DNA of 64,000 nucleotides from Rhodothermia bacterium (GTDB lineage: Bacteria > Bacteroidota > Rhodothermia > Balneolales > Balneolaceae): NCBI GenBank assembly GCA_030427885.1, contig JAUICM010000005.1, forward strand, positions 248,001 to 312,000. Direction: 5' to 3'. This document shows positions 32,140 through 42,001 of the stretch, one piece after another (position 1 is the first letter of the stretch; every line of letters starts with the position of its first letter). A program made the translations under genes and the position numbers. The notes beneath the pieces were generated by a model. The model worked only from the letters and a program-made list of their open reading frames with translations. It did not search any database and was not told where the DNA came from.

Positions 32140-33422
32140 TTCAAGTCCTTTAAACGTATGCTCACTGCATTTTTATGAGCTTGTAGTCCTTCCAGTTCTG
32201 CGAGGGTCTCGACTGTTGGACCAATGTTTCTAATTCCTTCTTCTGTAAGAGTTTGCATGGTCACTGATTTCATAAAAGAAGCCAGGTTTACACCACTGTA
32301 CATTTTAGCATATCCATAAGTTGGAAGTGTATGGTTGGTGCCTGAGGCATAATCACCTACACTTTCGGGAGTAAACTGACCAAAGAAAACCGATCCGGCA
32401 TTGATGATCTGCTCAACATAGTTTTCGGCGTTCTCAATATTTACGATCAGGTGTTCCGGCGCATACTCGTTCGAAAACCAGAATGCATCGCCGAGTGTAT
32501 TTACAATAAGGGTGAAACTGTGATCGAGCGCTTTTTTAGCAAACTCAGCCCGGGGGAGTTTTGCCAGCTGTTCTGAAAGTTCCTGCTCCAGTTGTTCCAG
32601 ATCAAAATCAGAGGTTACTACAAGTACTACCTGACTATCAGCACCGTGTTCTGCCTGGGATAACAGATCAGCAGCAACGTATGCAGGCTTTGCATTTCCA
32701 TCAGCGATAACTAAAACTTCGGATGGTCCCGCAGGCATGTCGATACTAATCAGTGCTTCGCTGTTTTGCAGAATCATCTTCGCTGCAGTCACGTACTGAT
32801 TTCCCGGTCCGAATATCTTATCAACTTTGGGAACCGATTCTGTTCCGTAAGCAAGTGCTGCAACAGCCTGTGCTCCGCCGGCCAGTAGGATCGTTTTGAT
32901 ACCGGCTTTCTGGGCGATGTAAAGGATCTCATCAGAAATACTACCATCTTTTTTTGGAGGGGTTGCCATCACAATTTCGTCACAACCAGCGATCATAGCC
33001 GGGATGGCGAGCATCATGGCCGTGGAGGGTAACACCGCTGTTCCACCAGGAACATACAATCCGATTTTACGGATAGGTCGGTTTACCCTTTTGCACACCA
33101 CACCTGGCATCGTTTCCACTTCAAGGGAAGGTTGTTTCTGGGCTTCATGAAATGTATAGATGTTATCAAAAGCTGTATCAATGGCTTTGATCACTTCAAC
33201 ATCTAACGCCACAGGGAAATTATTGGGATCGATTGTTACAGTATCAAGATCGACGCCATCAAATTGTCTGGTAAGCTCAACTATAGCAGCGTCCCCGTAT
33301 TCTTCAACTTGTTTTAGAATGGGTTCCACCGTACCAAAGATAGAGTTGAAATCCAGCTTTGGACGTTTTGTGAGGGCTAGTATATCAGAAGCTGTCAATT
33401 GATTGTAGTGGTATGTCTTCAT
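32136..33422 (-). CDS. hisD: HisD, histidinol dehydrogenase
   Basis: 428 residues from the ATG giving MKTYHYNQL; an upstream ATG would add eight. Conserved blocks include [51 protein letters not shown], the catalytic EYAPEHL and [15 protein letters not shown]. It catalyses the last two NAD-dependent oxidations to histidine. It lies 99 bp downstream of hisG. Confidence 0.96.
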   Translation of the reverse strand: MKTYHYNQLTASDILALTKRPKLDFNSIFGTVEPILKQVEEYGDAAIVELTRQFDGVDLDTVTIDPNNFPVALDVEVIKAIDTAFDNIYTFHEAQKQPSLEVETMPGVVCKRVNRPIRKIGLYVPGGTAVLPSTAMMLAIPAMIAGCDEIVMATPPKKDGSISDEILYIAQKAGIKTILLAGGAQAVAALAYGTESVPKVDKIFGPGNQYVTAAKMILQNSEALISIDMPAGPSEVLVIADGNAKPAYVAADLLSQAEHGADSQVVLVVTSDFDLEQLEQELSEQLAKLPRAEFAKKALDHSFTLIVNTLGDAFWFSNEYAPEHLIVNIENAENYVEQIINAGSVFFGQFTPESVGDYASGTNHTLPTYGYAKMYSGVNLASFMKSVTMQTLTEEGIRNIGPTVETLAELEGLQAHKNAVSIRLKDLK

Positions 33423-33521
33423 AGTCCACATCCCGCTTGTTCCCAACTCAGGATGGGAAATGCTGTTAATTTAATTTTTCGAATTTCGCAGTTCATCATT
33501 CGTTGATCAATGTTCGTAATT

Positions 33522-34403
33522 CTACAGGATCATACTTTCGATGGGGAGCATTACAATATCAGAAGCTCCGGCATCTTTAAGTTCTTCCATCACTTCCCAG
33601 AATTTTCCATAGGGTATTACCGTATGAATGGCTACCATAGTCGTTTCTGCTAATGGTACAATGGTTGGGCTTTTCATGGATGGAATGATTGATTTGATCA
33701 TTTCAACTTTATCCTGGGGAGCATTCATCATAATGTACCGGCTCTTGGATGCCTGTTGATATCCATCAATTCTGACCATGAATTTATCGATCAACTGCTG
33801 TTTGCCAGGCGAAAGTTCCTTATTCGTTTGGATCAGCTTTGTTTCAGATTCAATGATCGTGAATAATTCCTGAAGGCCATTAGCACGAAGGGTGCCTCCG
33901 GTAGACACAAGGTCGGAGATAGCGTCGGCTACTTCCAGCTGGGGAGTGATCTCGACCGCACCTGATATCTCAACAATATCAATAGTAACCCCCTGTTCCT
34001 TGAAGAATTTTTGTGTCAGGTAAGGGTAGCTTGTGGCAATGGTTTTACCTTCAAAATCCTTAGCCTGTTTAAGCTTTCCATTTTTTGGTGCTGCAACGGA
34101 GAGTCGGCAATTCCCATAATTCAGGCCACGAAGAATACTTACATTGGCATTTTGCTCAAGCACTTCGTTGGCTCCTACAAATCCAAGATCACACACTCCA
34201 TCCTGTACATACTCAGGGATATCATCATCTCTGAGAAGCAGTAACTCCACATCAAAATTGCGGGTTTTAACCATCAGGTTACGTTTGTAGTTATCAAATT
34301 CCACACCAATGCCATGTAGCAGATCGATGGTTTTATCGGTAAGACGGCCGCTTTTTTGAATAGCGATGCGTAATGATGTCGAAGAATCTTTCGTTCGGTT
34401 CAT
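33522..34403 (-). CDS. hisG: HisG, ATP phosphoribosyltransferase (long form)
   Basis: 293 residues, the long form with a C-terminal ACT-like regulatory domain (from about residue 220). The N-terminal LRIAIQKSGRLTDKTIDLL and the PRPP-binding DLVSTGGTLRANGLQEL are clear. This is the committed step of histidine synthesis and is usually inhibited by histidine. As a long form it does not need HisZ. It is the first structural gene after the predicted leader peptide. Confidence 0.96.
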   Translation of the reverse strand: MNRTKDSSTSLRIAIQKSGRLTDKTIDLLHGIGVEFDNYKRNLMVKTRNFDVELLLLRDDDIPEYVQDGVCDLGFVGANEVLEQNANVSILRGLNYGNCRLSVAAPKNGKLKQAKDFEGKTIATSYPYLTQKFFKEQGVTIDIVEISGAVEITPQLEVADAISDLVSTGGTLRANGLQELFTIIESETKLIQTNKELSPGKQQLIDKFMVRIDGYQQASKSRYIMMNAPQDKVEMIKSIIPSMKSPTIVPLAETTMVAIHTVIPYGKFWEVMEELKDAGASDIVMLPIESMIL

Positions 34404-34472
34404 GAGTTCAGTAAATAAAAAAGTGTATTAAAAAGAAGAGTTATAGGTGTACTTAGAGGGATGTGCAGAAAA

Positions 34473-34547
34473 TTAGTGCACACGATGGTGTCCGTGATGG
34501 ATACCATGATGGGGGTGATGGGCTGTATGTAAATTATCTAAGTTCAC
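34473..34547 (-). CDS. hisL: Predicted histidine operon leader peptide (GTG start)
   Basis: A 24-codon minus-strand frame, GTG to TAA, with ten histidine codons, nine of them in the last 15 residues (AHHPHHGIHHGHHRVH ending). It ends 69 bp before the hisG start. This concentration at this position is the classical arrangement for attenuation: ribosomes stall on His codons when charged tRNA is scarce. The stretch also contains a possible stem (GGTATCC with GGACACC, one mismatch). A strong downstream terminator is not obvious; the leader then runs into T-rich sequence. Confidence 0.75.
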   Translation of the reverse strand: MNLDNLHTAHHPHHGIHHGHHRVH

Positions 34548-34551
34548 GCCT

Positions 34552-34559
34552 CAAATATA
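34552..34559 (-). promoter_or_regulatory. Candidate -7 box of the his operon promoter
   Basis: On the minus strand TATATTTG matches the TAnnTTTG box of the Bacteroidota primary sigma factor. A TTTTTTG lies 16 bp upstream as a -33 candidate. It ends only 4 bp before the GTG of the leader, which would make that message almost leaderless. Confidence 0.45.
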
Positions 34560-34690
34560 GGTATAGATTCATTATCAAAAAACCGTTTTTTAAATGATTT
34601 AAAATTACTGAGTTTTAATAGAAGAGCATTTCTGGTGGTTACACCATATTTTGATGAGGAATAAATCGAAACTGACATATTATTATCAGA

Positions 34691-34933
34691 ATGAAAACTA
34701 TTGCACAATTAACATATATCCCGCTTGCTACTCATAATCCAACCGAACAGGTTCAGGAGCTGATCGAACATCTGGCACAGTATGATCTGCAAATCGAGAT
34801 CGGATACCTTTCGTCAACGGTGATCGGAGAAACGGAAGTTGTGTTTGATATGATCAAAGATGTATATGAAACAATGGCCTTAGAACAGGAACGCTTCAGG
34901 TTTCATATTGAGCTTCTGAGTCCCGAAAAATAG
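34691..34933 (+). CDS. Thiamine-binding (MTH1187/YkoF-like) protein
   Basis: 80 residues of the MTH1187/YkoF family (DUF77): IAQLTYIPLATHNPTEQVQE, LIEHLAQYDLQIEIGYLSST and RFRFHIELLSPEK correspond to the single ferredoxin-like repeat. Members bind thiamine or related pyrimidines and are cytosolic carriers or sensors. Here it is monocistronic and divergent from the his operon. Confidence 0.8.
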   Translation: MKTIAQLTYIPLATHNPTEQVQELIEHLAQYDLQIEIGYLSSTVIGETEVVFDMIKDVYETMALEQERFRFHIELLSPEK

Positions 34934-35078
34934 CTAACACAATAAGTTGTAAATAAGCTCTGACTTATTAATAAAGAAAGACTCATAAATATTTGTAATT
35001 ATTTAAATCGAGCGTACTCTTATTATCGGCTAAAGGGGTTTTCTTAGGGAATTAAAATTAGATTCATGTTCATGAGGT

Positions 35079-37937
35079 ATGCTCATGTTGTTTAGATTAG
35101 TTGGCTGTATTCTGATACTCTGGGTGGTAACGGGTACTGCTTATACTGTCGAGATATATGCTCAGAGTCAGGAATATCCGCCTGAGTTTATTGATAGTGA
35201 TTTCCTATACCAGAACTGGTCTATAAGAGATGGATTGCCGGTTAATTCCATTTCTTCGATCGTGCAGGGTGAAGATGGTTATATCTGGATGGGAACGGCA
35301 GATGGCCTGGTTAGATTCGATGGGGTCAGATTCTATATTTATTCTACTGCTGATCACCCCGGTTTAAGGTATAACAGATTAAGAGGGGTTGTAAATTACA
35401 AAAACGGCCTGCTGATCCTTAATTCAAGAAGCGAACTGGTTTACATGGAAAACGGGTGGTTTGAGCAACTGGAAATACCAGAGAGATTAAAGTCTGAGAA
35501 TTTTGGAGCATTAATTTCTGAGGGAGCAAATGTATCAATAAAAGGGAGGGAAAATACATACAGCATTGACTCAGAGGGTAATTTCAGAATGGAAAGAAGT
35601 ACAGGCCAGGTCTCAGCAAAAAGGGTACTGAACGGACAGTTTGAATGGACTCCCTTTTCCAAACGAATGAATTATGAAGGGCGATTGGCAATTGATTTCG
35701 GGGATCAAATAAACGACGCCATCATTGATCATGAGGGAACTTTGTGGGTAGTTACATACAGTCAGGGTTTATATAAGATCAAACGAAACCTATTTGATAT
35801 CTACAGTGAAGCTGAGGGAGTCCCGAACAGAAATATATATCCGGTTCTCGAATCAAATGATGGAACGATTTGGGTGGGGACTCACGGTGGCGGAATTGCT
35901 TCAATAAAAGAAGGGAAGGTCACCAATGGGTACCTTTTGCAGGGAGTAGGTAAAGAGGCATTCATCCGTAGCATAGCACAAAGAAAGAACGGTGAGGTCA
36001 TCATTGCCGCTTTAGGAAGAGGTTTATTCAGGTATTCCGGGGAGAAGATATTTTTGAAAATGGAAACTCCTGATCTTGGTGGTGTGAATGTTATTTTTGA
36101 AGATTCCGATGAGATTTTATGGGTTGGGACCAATTCAGGGGTCTACTATCTGGAAGGTAAGAACTGGATATATGTTGATGATCCATTGGTACAACAAAGC
36201 TCAGTGATCGACATAGCAGAAGCTCCCGATGGAAGTCTTTGGTTCGGCACCAATGGGAATGGGTTATTGCATATTAGGAATGCATCCTTCAAACCATTTG
36301 TGAAAGAAGATGGGCTTTCCAGTGATATTATTCGAAGCCTTTGGATTCCCAAAGGAAGTTCAGCGGAGAATTATCAGGTCTGGGTTGGGACAGAAGACCG
36401 GGGAATAAATCAGATACTTATACGGCAGGGAATGGCAGTTCCATTTGAGGTGACAAGGATAGAAAAAGAAGATGGTCTATTTGATGAAGTAATTCATAAA
36501 ATCATTCCCGATGATCAGGGCCGGATCTGGATGAGTTCGAACCGGGGGATTTTCTGGGTATTCCACAACGACCTTCTTGAATTCGCAGAAGGACAGAAAT
36601 CAGAGATCATTTCAACCAGATATACCGAACAGGATGGACTCAGATCCAGAGAGGCAAATGGAGGAATACAACCTGCAGGATATAAATCGGCAAATGGCTC
36701 GATCTGGTTTCCAACACAGGATGGGGTGGTACATGTACAGCCCTCCATCATTAGTAGAAATACAAATATTCCCCAAATACATATAGAAGAGATCCGGTCC
36801 GGAAATCAACTCTATTCACCCGTACCCGAAAAATTTGAACTGGAACAAGGAGATCGGAATATCGAAATGAGGTTCACTGCCTTAAGTTTTCTTTCTCCAG
36901 AAAAGATCAGATTCAGATACCGGCTTTTTGGTTTTGATGAAGACTGGATCGAGGCTGGTGATAATAGAATTACCAGATATACTAATCTGCCGCCTGGTAG
37001 CTATACTTTTAAAGTAATTGCGAGTAATAACGATGGGGTCTGGAATCAGCAGGGAGCGGTTGTAAGCCTGAATGTTCCTTCATATTTCTATGAAGCAACC
37101 TGGTTCTATGTACTTCTTATCTTATTCTTTTTGAGTCAAATGGTAATCGTATTTATTATTTTAAGAAACAGAGCAAGGAAATCTTCATCCCTCAAAAAAG
37201 TACAGATTAATAAACTGGAGGATCAGATTTCAGATCTTAAAGAAAGGATCCTCAATCAAACAGAACTCAAGCAGGCTTTCTTATTTAATCTGAAAAAAGA
37301 GCTCAGAGATCCGGTTATTCATTTGAAAGAGCAGATAGCTCTTGGGAGAGAGAGTGTTGAAAAGGTGGTTGAGAGAGAAATAGCTCAACTATTATTACAT
37401 GTAGATCAGCTATTGTTGCTTTCCCAGATAGAGCTTGATGGGATGAAAGTAAATCCGGATCTGGAGGATATTGTATCTATTGTAAAACAGGCAATAACAG
37501 AACACAAGAACGAAGCTGGTAATGAAGATCCGGTAATAGAATTCTCCAGTAACTCAGAATGTGTCAATATATATGTGGATAGAGCATTGGCGTCCATCAT
37601 ATTTAAAAGCCTGATCAAGTACAGTTGCGGGAAGCCAAAAGTATCTAAGTTAAGAGTGCAGATCATAGAAGAAAGTTCGTTGTGTACTGTTAAATTTACA
37701 GATGATGGCGAAGCACTGGACCACAAAGAATTACATTCTATTTTTTCATTATTCAAGAATATGGCTCAGAATGCAGAAGGCCGCAATAAGCTTGGAATTA
37801 CTCTTCCACTGGTCGCAAAACTGGTTGAGCTTCATAAGGCAACCATTGTTGTGCATTCTATTCCGGAGCAGGGAAATACATTCTCAGTGGCATTCAAAAA
37901 AGGCAGCCTCCATTTTGAAATGGAAAAGTTTGATTAA
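35079..37937 (+). CDS. Two-component propeller sensor with degenerate histidine kinase module
   Basis: 952 residues. A signal peptide is followed by at least eight Reg_prop blades (WMGTADGLV, WVGTHGGGI, WVGTNSGVY, WFGTNGNGL, WVGTEDRGI, WFPTQDGVV). A Y_Y_Y domain (about 590-665), one transmembrane helix (about 674-697) and a coiled coil follow. The kinase part is unusual. Where HisKA proteins have NISHEFRTPL this one has NLKKELRDPV, so the phospho-accepting His is Lys740. The N-box asparagine is absent (IIFKSLIKYS), and the G1 motif is DDGEAL. It is probably a pseudokinase signalling by partner binding. No receiver or DNA-binding domain is attached. Confidence 0.88.
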   Translation: MLMLFRLVGCILILWVVTGTAYTVEIYAQSQEYPPEFIDSDFLYQNWSIRDGLPVNSISSIVQGEDGYIWMGTADGLVRFDGVRFYIYSTADHPGLRYNRLRGVVNYKNGLLILNSRSELVYMENGWFEQLEIPERLKSENFGALISEGANVSIKGRENTYSIDSEGNFRMERSTGQVSAKRVLNGQFEWTPFSKRMNYEGRLAIDFGDQINDAIIDHEGTLWVVTYSQGLYKIKRNLFDIYSEAEGVPNRNIYPVLESNDGTIWVGTHGGGIASIKEGKVTNGYLLQGVGKEAFIRSIAQRKNGEVIIAALGRGLFRYSGEKIFLKMETPDLGGVNVIFEDSDEILWVGTNSGVYYLEGKNWIYVDDPLVQQSSVIDIAEAPDGSLWFGTNGNGLLHIRNASFKPFVKEDGLSSDIIRSLWIPKGSSAENYQVWVGTEDRGINQILIRQGMAVPFEVTRIEKEDGLFDEVIHKIIPDDQGRIWMSSNRGIFWVFHNDLLEFAEGQKSEIISTRYTEQDGLRSREANGGIQPAGYKSANGSIWFPTQDGVVHVQPSIISRNTNIPQIHIEEIRSGNQLYSPVPEKFELEQGDRNIEMRFTALSFLSPEKIRFRYRLFGFDEDWIEAGDNRITRYTNLPPGSYTFKVIASNNDGVWNQQGAVVSLNVPSYFYEATWFYVLLILFFLSQMVIVFIILRNRARKSSSLKKVQINKLEDQISDLKERILNQTELKQAFLFNLKKELRDPVIHLKEQIALGRESVEKVVEREIAQLLLHVDQLLLLSQIELDGMKVNPDLEDIVSIVKQAITEHKNEAGNEDPVIEFSSNSECVNIYVDRALASIIFKSLIKYSCGKPKVSKLRVQIIEESSLCTVKFTDDGEALDHKELHSIFSLFKNMAQNAEGRNKLGITLPLVAKLVELHKATIVVHSIPEQGNTFSVAFKKGSLHFEMEKFD

Positions 37938-38017
37938 AGGCTGAAATTTACGCTTATTGAAAAAAGTTTGTAAGGAGTTGCTTCTGCTTCGGTCATACCT
38001 GGAAAAGGAAAGATTAT

Positions 38018-38335
38018 ATGGCCCGATATTATATTTACATGATGTCAAATCCCTCCCGGAACCTCTATGTTGGTTTAACCACTGATCTGGAGAATATTAT
38101 TGCCAAGCACCGGGAAAAGAGGATGTCTAATTTTAAGGCAAATTTTGCCTTCGAGAAATTAGTGTATGTGGAAGAAACCACAGACGTGGATTATGCTATA
38201 AACCGCGAAAAATTTTTAAAAAGCACTCCTAACTACAAGAAATGTGATCTGCTCAACATCACTAATCCAAAATGGGAGTGCATTAGTGAATACTGGGCTG
38301 AAAAGGCGATATCGGGGTTTAAAAACGGGCTGTGA
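38018..38335 (+). CDS. GIY-YIG family protein, catalytic arginine apparently missing
   Basis: 105 residues. YIYMMSNPSRNLYVGLTTD holds the GIY and YIG equivalents. Compared with the protein at 519-818, the helix DLENIIAKHRE has Ile where the catalytic Arg is expected; the later Glu (NREKFLK) is kept. It may be inactive or use another residue. No hairpin repeat flanks this copy. Confidence 0.8.
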   Translation: MARYYIYMMSNPSRNLYVGLTTDLENIIAKHREKRMSNFKANFAFEKLVYVEETTDVDYAINREKFLKSTPNYKKCDLLNITNPKWECISEYWAEKAISGFKNGL

Positions 38336-38372
38336 TCGCAAACATTAGTTTTAGTAGCTCCCGCCTTATTCG

Positions 38373-38380
38373 TATCTTTG
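38373..38380 (+). promoter_or_regulatory. Candidate -7 box (TATCTTTG) of the lepA promoter
   Basis: Matches TAnnTTTG exactly, 34 bp before the lepA ATG. TTTA is found 19 bp upstream as a weak -33 element. Confidence 0.6.
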
Positions 38381-38413
38381 CTGTCTTAAAAAAGAGACGC
38401 ACGATCACAGTAC

Positions 38414-40216
38414 ATGAACAACATCCGCAACTTTTGCATTATTGCTCACATCGACCACGGTAAATCTACCCTGGCTGACCGACTTTTACAGATGACAGGC
38501 ACCATCAGCGAACGCGAAATGCAGGAGCAGGTTCTTGATGATATGGATCTGGAACGTGAAAGAGGAATCACAATAAAGAGCCACGCCATCAAGATCGATT
38601 ATAAACGTCCCAATGGGGAAGTGTATAATTTCAATCTGATCGACACCCCGGGCCACGTGGATTTTGCTTACGAAGTTTCCCGCGCACTAAAAGCTTGTGA
38701 AGGTGCTATTCTTGTGGTTGATGCAACACAGGGAATCGAAGCACAAACTATTTCAAACCTGTACCAGGCGATAGAGCAAAATCTGGAGATCATTCCTGTT
38801 CTGAATAAGATCGACCTGCCAAGTTCTGACCCGGAAGGCGTGGGCCAGCAAATCGTAGATCTGATTGGTTGCGAATTTGAAGAAATCCTGACTGTATCGG
38901 GTAAAACAGGAGAAGGAGTTCCGGAACTTCTTGAAGCCATCGTTGAGCGGGTACCCGGGCCGGCTCAGGAAGTAGACAAGCCATTAAGGGCACTTATTTT
39001 TGATTCGGTTTTCAATACCTATCGCGGTTCAGTGGCATATGTTAGGGTGATGCAAGGGGTACTCAGGAAAGGAGACCTCTTCAAATTCATGGCTAACAAA
39101 GAAGAGTATAATGCAGAAGAGATCGGCTATCTGAGGATGAACTATCAGCCCACGAAAGAACTTAAAGCAGGTGAAGTAGGATACGTGATCGGTAGTGTAA
39201 AATCGCTGCAGGATGTTCGTGTAGGTGATACTATTACAACAGTTAAAGACGGAGCTACAACCCCGATTCCTGGGTATCAGGAAGCAAAGCCCATGGTATT
39301 CAGTGGGATTTACCCAACCAGTTCTGAGGATTTTGAAGACCTTCGTTCGGCACTTGAGAAATTACAGTTGAACGATGCATCCCTTACCTATGAACCGGAG
39401 ACGTCAAAAGCTCTGGGCTTTGGATTCAGAGCGGGTTTCCTCGGACTTTTGCACATGGAGATCGTTCAGGAGCGATTGGATCGTGAATTCGATATTGACA
39501 TCATTACCACCGTTCCCAACGTTAAGTATGAGGTTAAACTTGAAGAGGGTAAAACCATCTCGGTTGATAACCCAAGCCAGATGCCTGATGTAGGTAAGAT
39601 CGATACCATTTTTGAGCCATATATCAAGGCGAGTATTATTACACCAGCTGATTTCATCGGTCCTATCATGAAATTATGCCAGGAACGCAGAGGGATCTAT
39701 ATCAATCAGATGTTCATGCAAAATAATCGGGTTGAGATCACGTATGAGTTACCAATGGCAGAAGTGGTGTTCGATTTTTATGATAAGTTGAAGTCTGGCA
39801 CCCGCGGATATGCATCGCTGGATTATGAATTTATTGAATACCGAAAAGGTGATCTTGTACGTTTAGATATTTTGTTGAATGCGGAACAGGTGGATGCTTT
39901 ATCGAGTATCACACACCGGGAGAAAGCGTATTATCAGGGACGCAGGGTATGTGCCAAACTGAAAGAACTCATTCCGCGGCAACAATTTGAGGTGGCTGTA
40001 CAGGCGGCTATCGGAAGCAGGATCATAGCTCGTGACTCGATCAGGGCACTGCGTAAAGATGTGACGGCAAAATGTTACGGTGGTGATATTTCCCGTAAAC
40101 GCAAACTTCTGGAAAAACAGAAAGAAGGTAAAAAACGAATGAAACAGGTTGGTGCAGTTGAGATTCCGCAGGAAGCGTTCCTGGCTGTACTTTCCATGGA
40201 TGAAGACGACAGATAA
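38414..40216 (+). CDS. lepA: LepA, elongation factor 4
   Basis: 600 residues. The G-domain motifs are [10 protein letters not shown] (G1), DTPGHVDF (G3) and NKIDLP (G4). The C-terminal LepA-specific domain ([20 protein letters not shown]) is complete. EF4 back-translocates or remodels ribosomes under stress. The following gene starts directly after the TAA (TAAATG), and lepB comes next, as in the common lepA-lepB arrangement. Confidence 0.97.
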   Translation: MNNIRNFCIIAHIDHGKSTLADRLLQMTGTISEREMQEQVLDDMDLERERGITIKSHAIKIDYKRPNGEVYNFNLIDTPGHVDFAYEVSRALKACEGAILVVDATQGIEAQTISNLYQAIEQNLEIIPVLNKIDLPSSDPEGVGQQIVDLIGCEFEEILTVSGKTGEGVPELLEAIVERVPGPAQEVDKPLRALIFDSVFNTYRGSVAYVRVMQGVLRKGDLFKFMANKEEYNAEEIGYLRMNYQPTKELKAGEVGYVIGSVKSLQDVRVGDTITTVKDGATTPIPGYQEAKPMVFSGIYPTSSEDFEDLRSALEKLQLNDASLTYEPETSKALGFGFRAGFLGLLHMEIVQERLDREFDIDIITTVPNVKYEVKLEEGKTISVDNPSQMPDVGKIDTIFEPYIKASIITPADFIGPIMKLCQERRGIYINQMFMQNNRVEITYELPMAEVVFDFYDKLKSGTRGYASLDYEFIEYRKGDLVRLDILLNAEQVDALSSITHREKAYYQGRRVCAKLKELIPRQQFEVAVQAAIGSRIIARDSIRALRKDVTAKCYGGDISRKRKLLEKQKEGKKRMKQVGAVEIPQEAFLAVLSMDEDDR

Positions 40217-40798
40217 ATGAGAGACTCTAAAAAAAATCTATTTTTCTTTTTTGTACTAATGATCTTACTCACAACGAGTGTCAATGCACAATTTGAAGAG
40301 CTCAAGATCGTAAAGGTCTCTACTCCTGAAGCCGAGAAATTTGAAGAGCGGTTCGCCGATATCAAATGGACGGGTCAGGGATTCAACTACAACAGTCTTG
40401 ACAGAATTCCGGCGATAGAAATACGTTCAAAATTACAACGACTCTATGGTGATCCTACCAAAACCATCGAAAATATTGTTGAAGATGGGAAGATGAGAGC
40501 AGGTAAAGCCATTCAGTTTGAATATTGGTTTATTATTGATGGACAAATTCCTCTGATGGTGCTAGATTTGGATGGTCCTTTTGCGGATGGCCTGGTTTAC
40601 GTGGGTGCCAGCAGATATATTGACCGAATGCCGGAGGTGAAACGAAAGCTAACCCGTGACGTAGCGGAGGCGCAGGCTCAGGAATTTACGGATTATTTTT
40701 TCTCACCTGAACGCCAGCAGTGGTTCAAAGTTTCCTATGTAAATGGGGAATACAAGAAGGAAAAAATAGAACAGCCTTCTCATATAAAATTAAAATAG
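40217..40798 (+). CDS. Secreted protein of unknown function between lepA and lepB
   Basis: 193 residues with a signal peptide (LFFFFVLMILLTTSVNAQ). The mature part starts FEELKIVKVSTPEAEKFEER and contains PLMVLDLDGPFADGLVYVGA; I do not recognise a family. It starts on the base after the lepA stop and ends 12 bp before lepB, so it is surely co-transcribed with them. Confidence 0.75.
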   Translation: MRDSKKNLFFFFVLMILLTTSVNAQFEELKIVKVSTPEAEKFEERFADIKWTGQGFNYNSLDRIPAIEIRSKLQRLYGDPTKTIENIVEDGKMRAGKAIQFEYWFIIDGQIPLMVLDLDGPFADGLVYVGASRYIDRMPEVKRKLTRDVAEAQAQEFTDYFFSPERQQWFKVSYVNGEYKKEKIEQPSHIKLK

Positions 40799-40810
40799 AC
40801 AAACAAAGAA

Positions 40811-41932
40811 TTGGAAGACAACAAGGCATCAGAAGATCAGAAAAAAGATCCTTTCTGGAAGCGTAAGAAGGACGCTGAGGAAGAAGAAAAGAAAGCAAAA
40901 TCATGGCTTCGTGAGTGGGTTGACGCTATTGTTTTTGCCTTCATCGCGGCAGCAATACTTCGTTCATTACTTTTTGGTTCATATAAGATACCGACCGGTT
41001 CCATGGAAAAGGATCTGCTTATAGGTGATTTCCTGATCGTATCGAATGTGACCTATGGACCTAGAACACCAATGGCTATATGTGTGCCATTTACGGATGC
41101 ATGTATTCCAGGTGTTAAATTGCCATGGTTCAGAATTCCCGGTTACAGGGATGTGGAAAGGAATGACATCTTTGTGTTCAATGTGCCTTGGGAAGTGAAA
41201 CCGATATCACAGAAAACAAATTATATCAAACGTGCGGTAGGAGTTGCTGGTGATACCCTTGAGTTGCGCGATAAGATCCTGTATGTGAACGGCGATAGAG
41301 AAGAATACCATGAAGGTGTTCAACGATTTTACACCATTCACCTGAGAGACAGGGTTCGTCTTAGTGATGCTAAAATGGAATCTATCGGAGCCGGAACCAT
41401 TGGCGGGGGTAACTCCTACGTACGCCAGACCCGGGACGCTAATACTTACATCGTGAATATGACAGCAGATGTGGCTAAACAGGTTCAAAGCTGGCCGGAA
41501 GTTGATTCACTCAGCTATTTCATGTTTGGAGAAGATGAAGTAGTGTATCAGTACCAAAGAAGTTATGGTTCATTTTCACAGGCATTCAAAAACCATGATC
41601 ACTTTACTCCTATTGTAGTTCCTTTTGAGGGACAGGAAGTGGAGTTAACAACTCAGAACTGGTATATCTATAAAGATCTTATTGAGCGCTACGAACATAA
41701 TGATGTAAAGATCAATGGGGAAACTTTTGTGATCAATGGGGTAGAGACCAACAAATATACCATCAAGCAGAACTACTACTTTGCAATGGGAGATAACCGC
41801 GACAGTTCTGAAGACAGTCGTTTCTGGGGCTTTGTTCCCAAGGATCACGTAATAGGAAAAGCTGTGATCGTATGGATGTCACTGGATGGAATGGTCCCGA
41901 GATTCAACAGGATCTTCCACGTTATTGACTAA
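40811..41932 (+). CDS. lepB: Signal peptidase I
   Basis: 373 residues, starting at TTG. After a charged N-terminus and one transmembrane helix (VDAIVFAFIAAAILRSLLFG), the catalytic Ser lies in IPTGSMEKDLLIGDFL and the Lys in NYIKRAVGVAGDTLEL. The late box is MGDNRDSSEDSRFWGFV. The enzyme removes signal peptides at the outer face of the inner membrane. A 190-residue insertion between the Lys box and the MGDNRD box is usual for Bacteroidota-type enzymes. Confidence 0.95.
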   Translation: MEDNKASEDQKKDPFWKRKKDAEEEEKKAKSWLREWVDAIVFAFIAAAILRSLLFGSYKIPTGSMEKDLLIGDFLIVSNVTYGPRTPMAICVPFTDACIPGVKLPWFRIPGYRDVERNDIFVFNVPWEVKPISQKTNYIKRAVGVAGDTLELRDKILYVNGDREEYHEGVQRFYTIHLRDRVRLSDAKMESIGAGTIGGGNSYVRQTRDANTYIVNMTADVAKQVQSWPEVDSLSYFMFGEDEVVYQYQRSYGSFSQAFKNHDHFTPIVVPFEGQEVELTTQNWYIYKDLIERYEHNDVKINGETFVINGVETNKYTIKQNYYFAMGDNRDSSEDSRFWGFVPKDHVIGKAVIVWMSLDGMVPRFNRIFHVID

Positions 41933-41947
41933 TGAAAGGTCAGAGGT

Positions 41948-41993
41948 GAAAGGGGAAAAGTGGAAGGTTTATTTTCCCTTTACTACCCCTTTC
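41948..41993. terminator. Bidirectional terminator-like hairpin between lepB and rlmN
   Basis: GAAAGGGG and CCCCTTTC form the outer stem, with AAGGTTTATTTTCC-type inner pairing. It lies between convergent genes and is followed by TTTT on the plus strand. Confidence 0.6.
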
Positions 41994-42001
41994 TTTTACA
42001 A

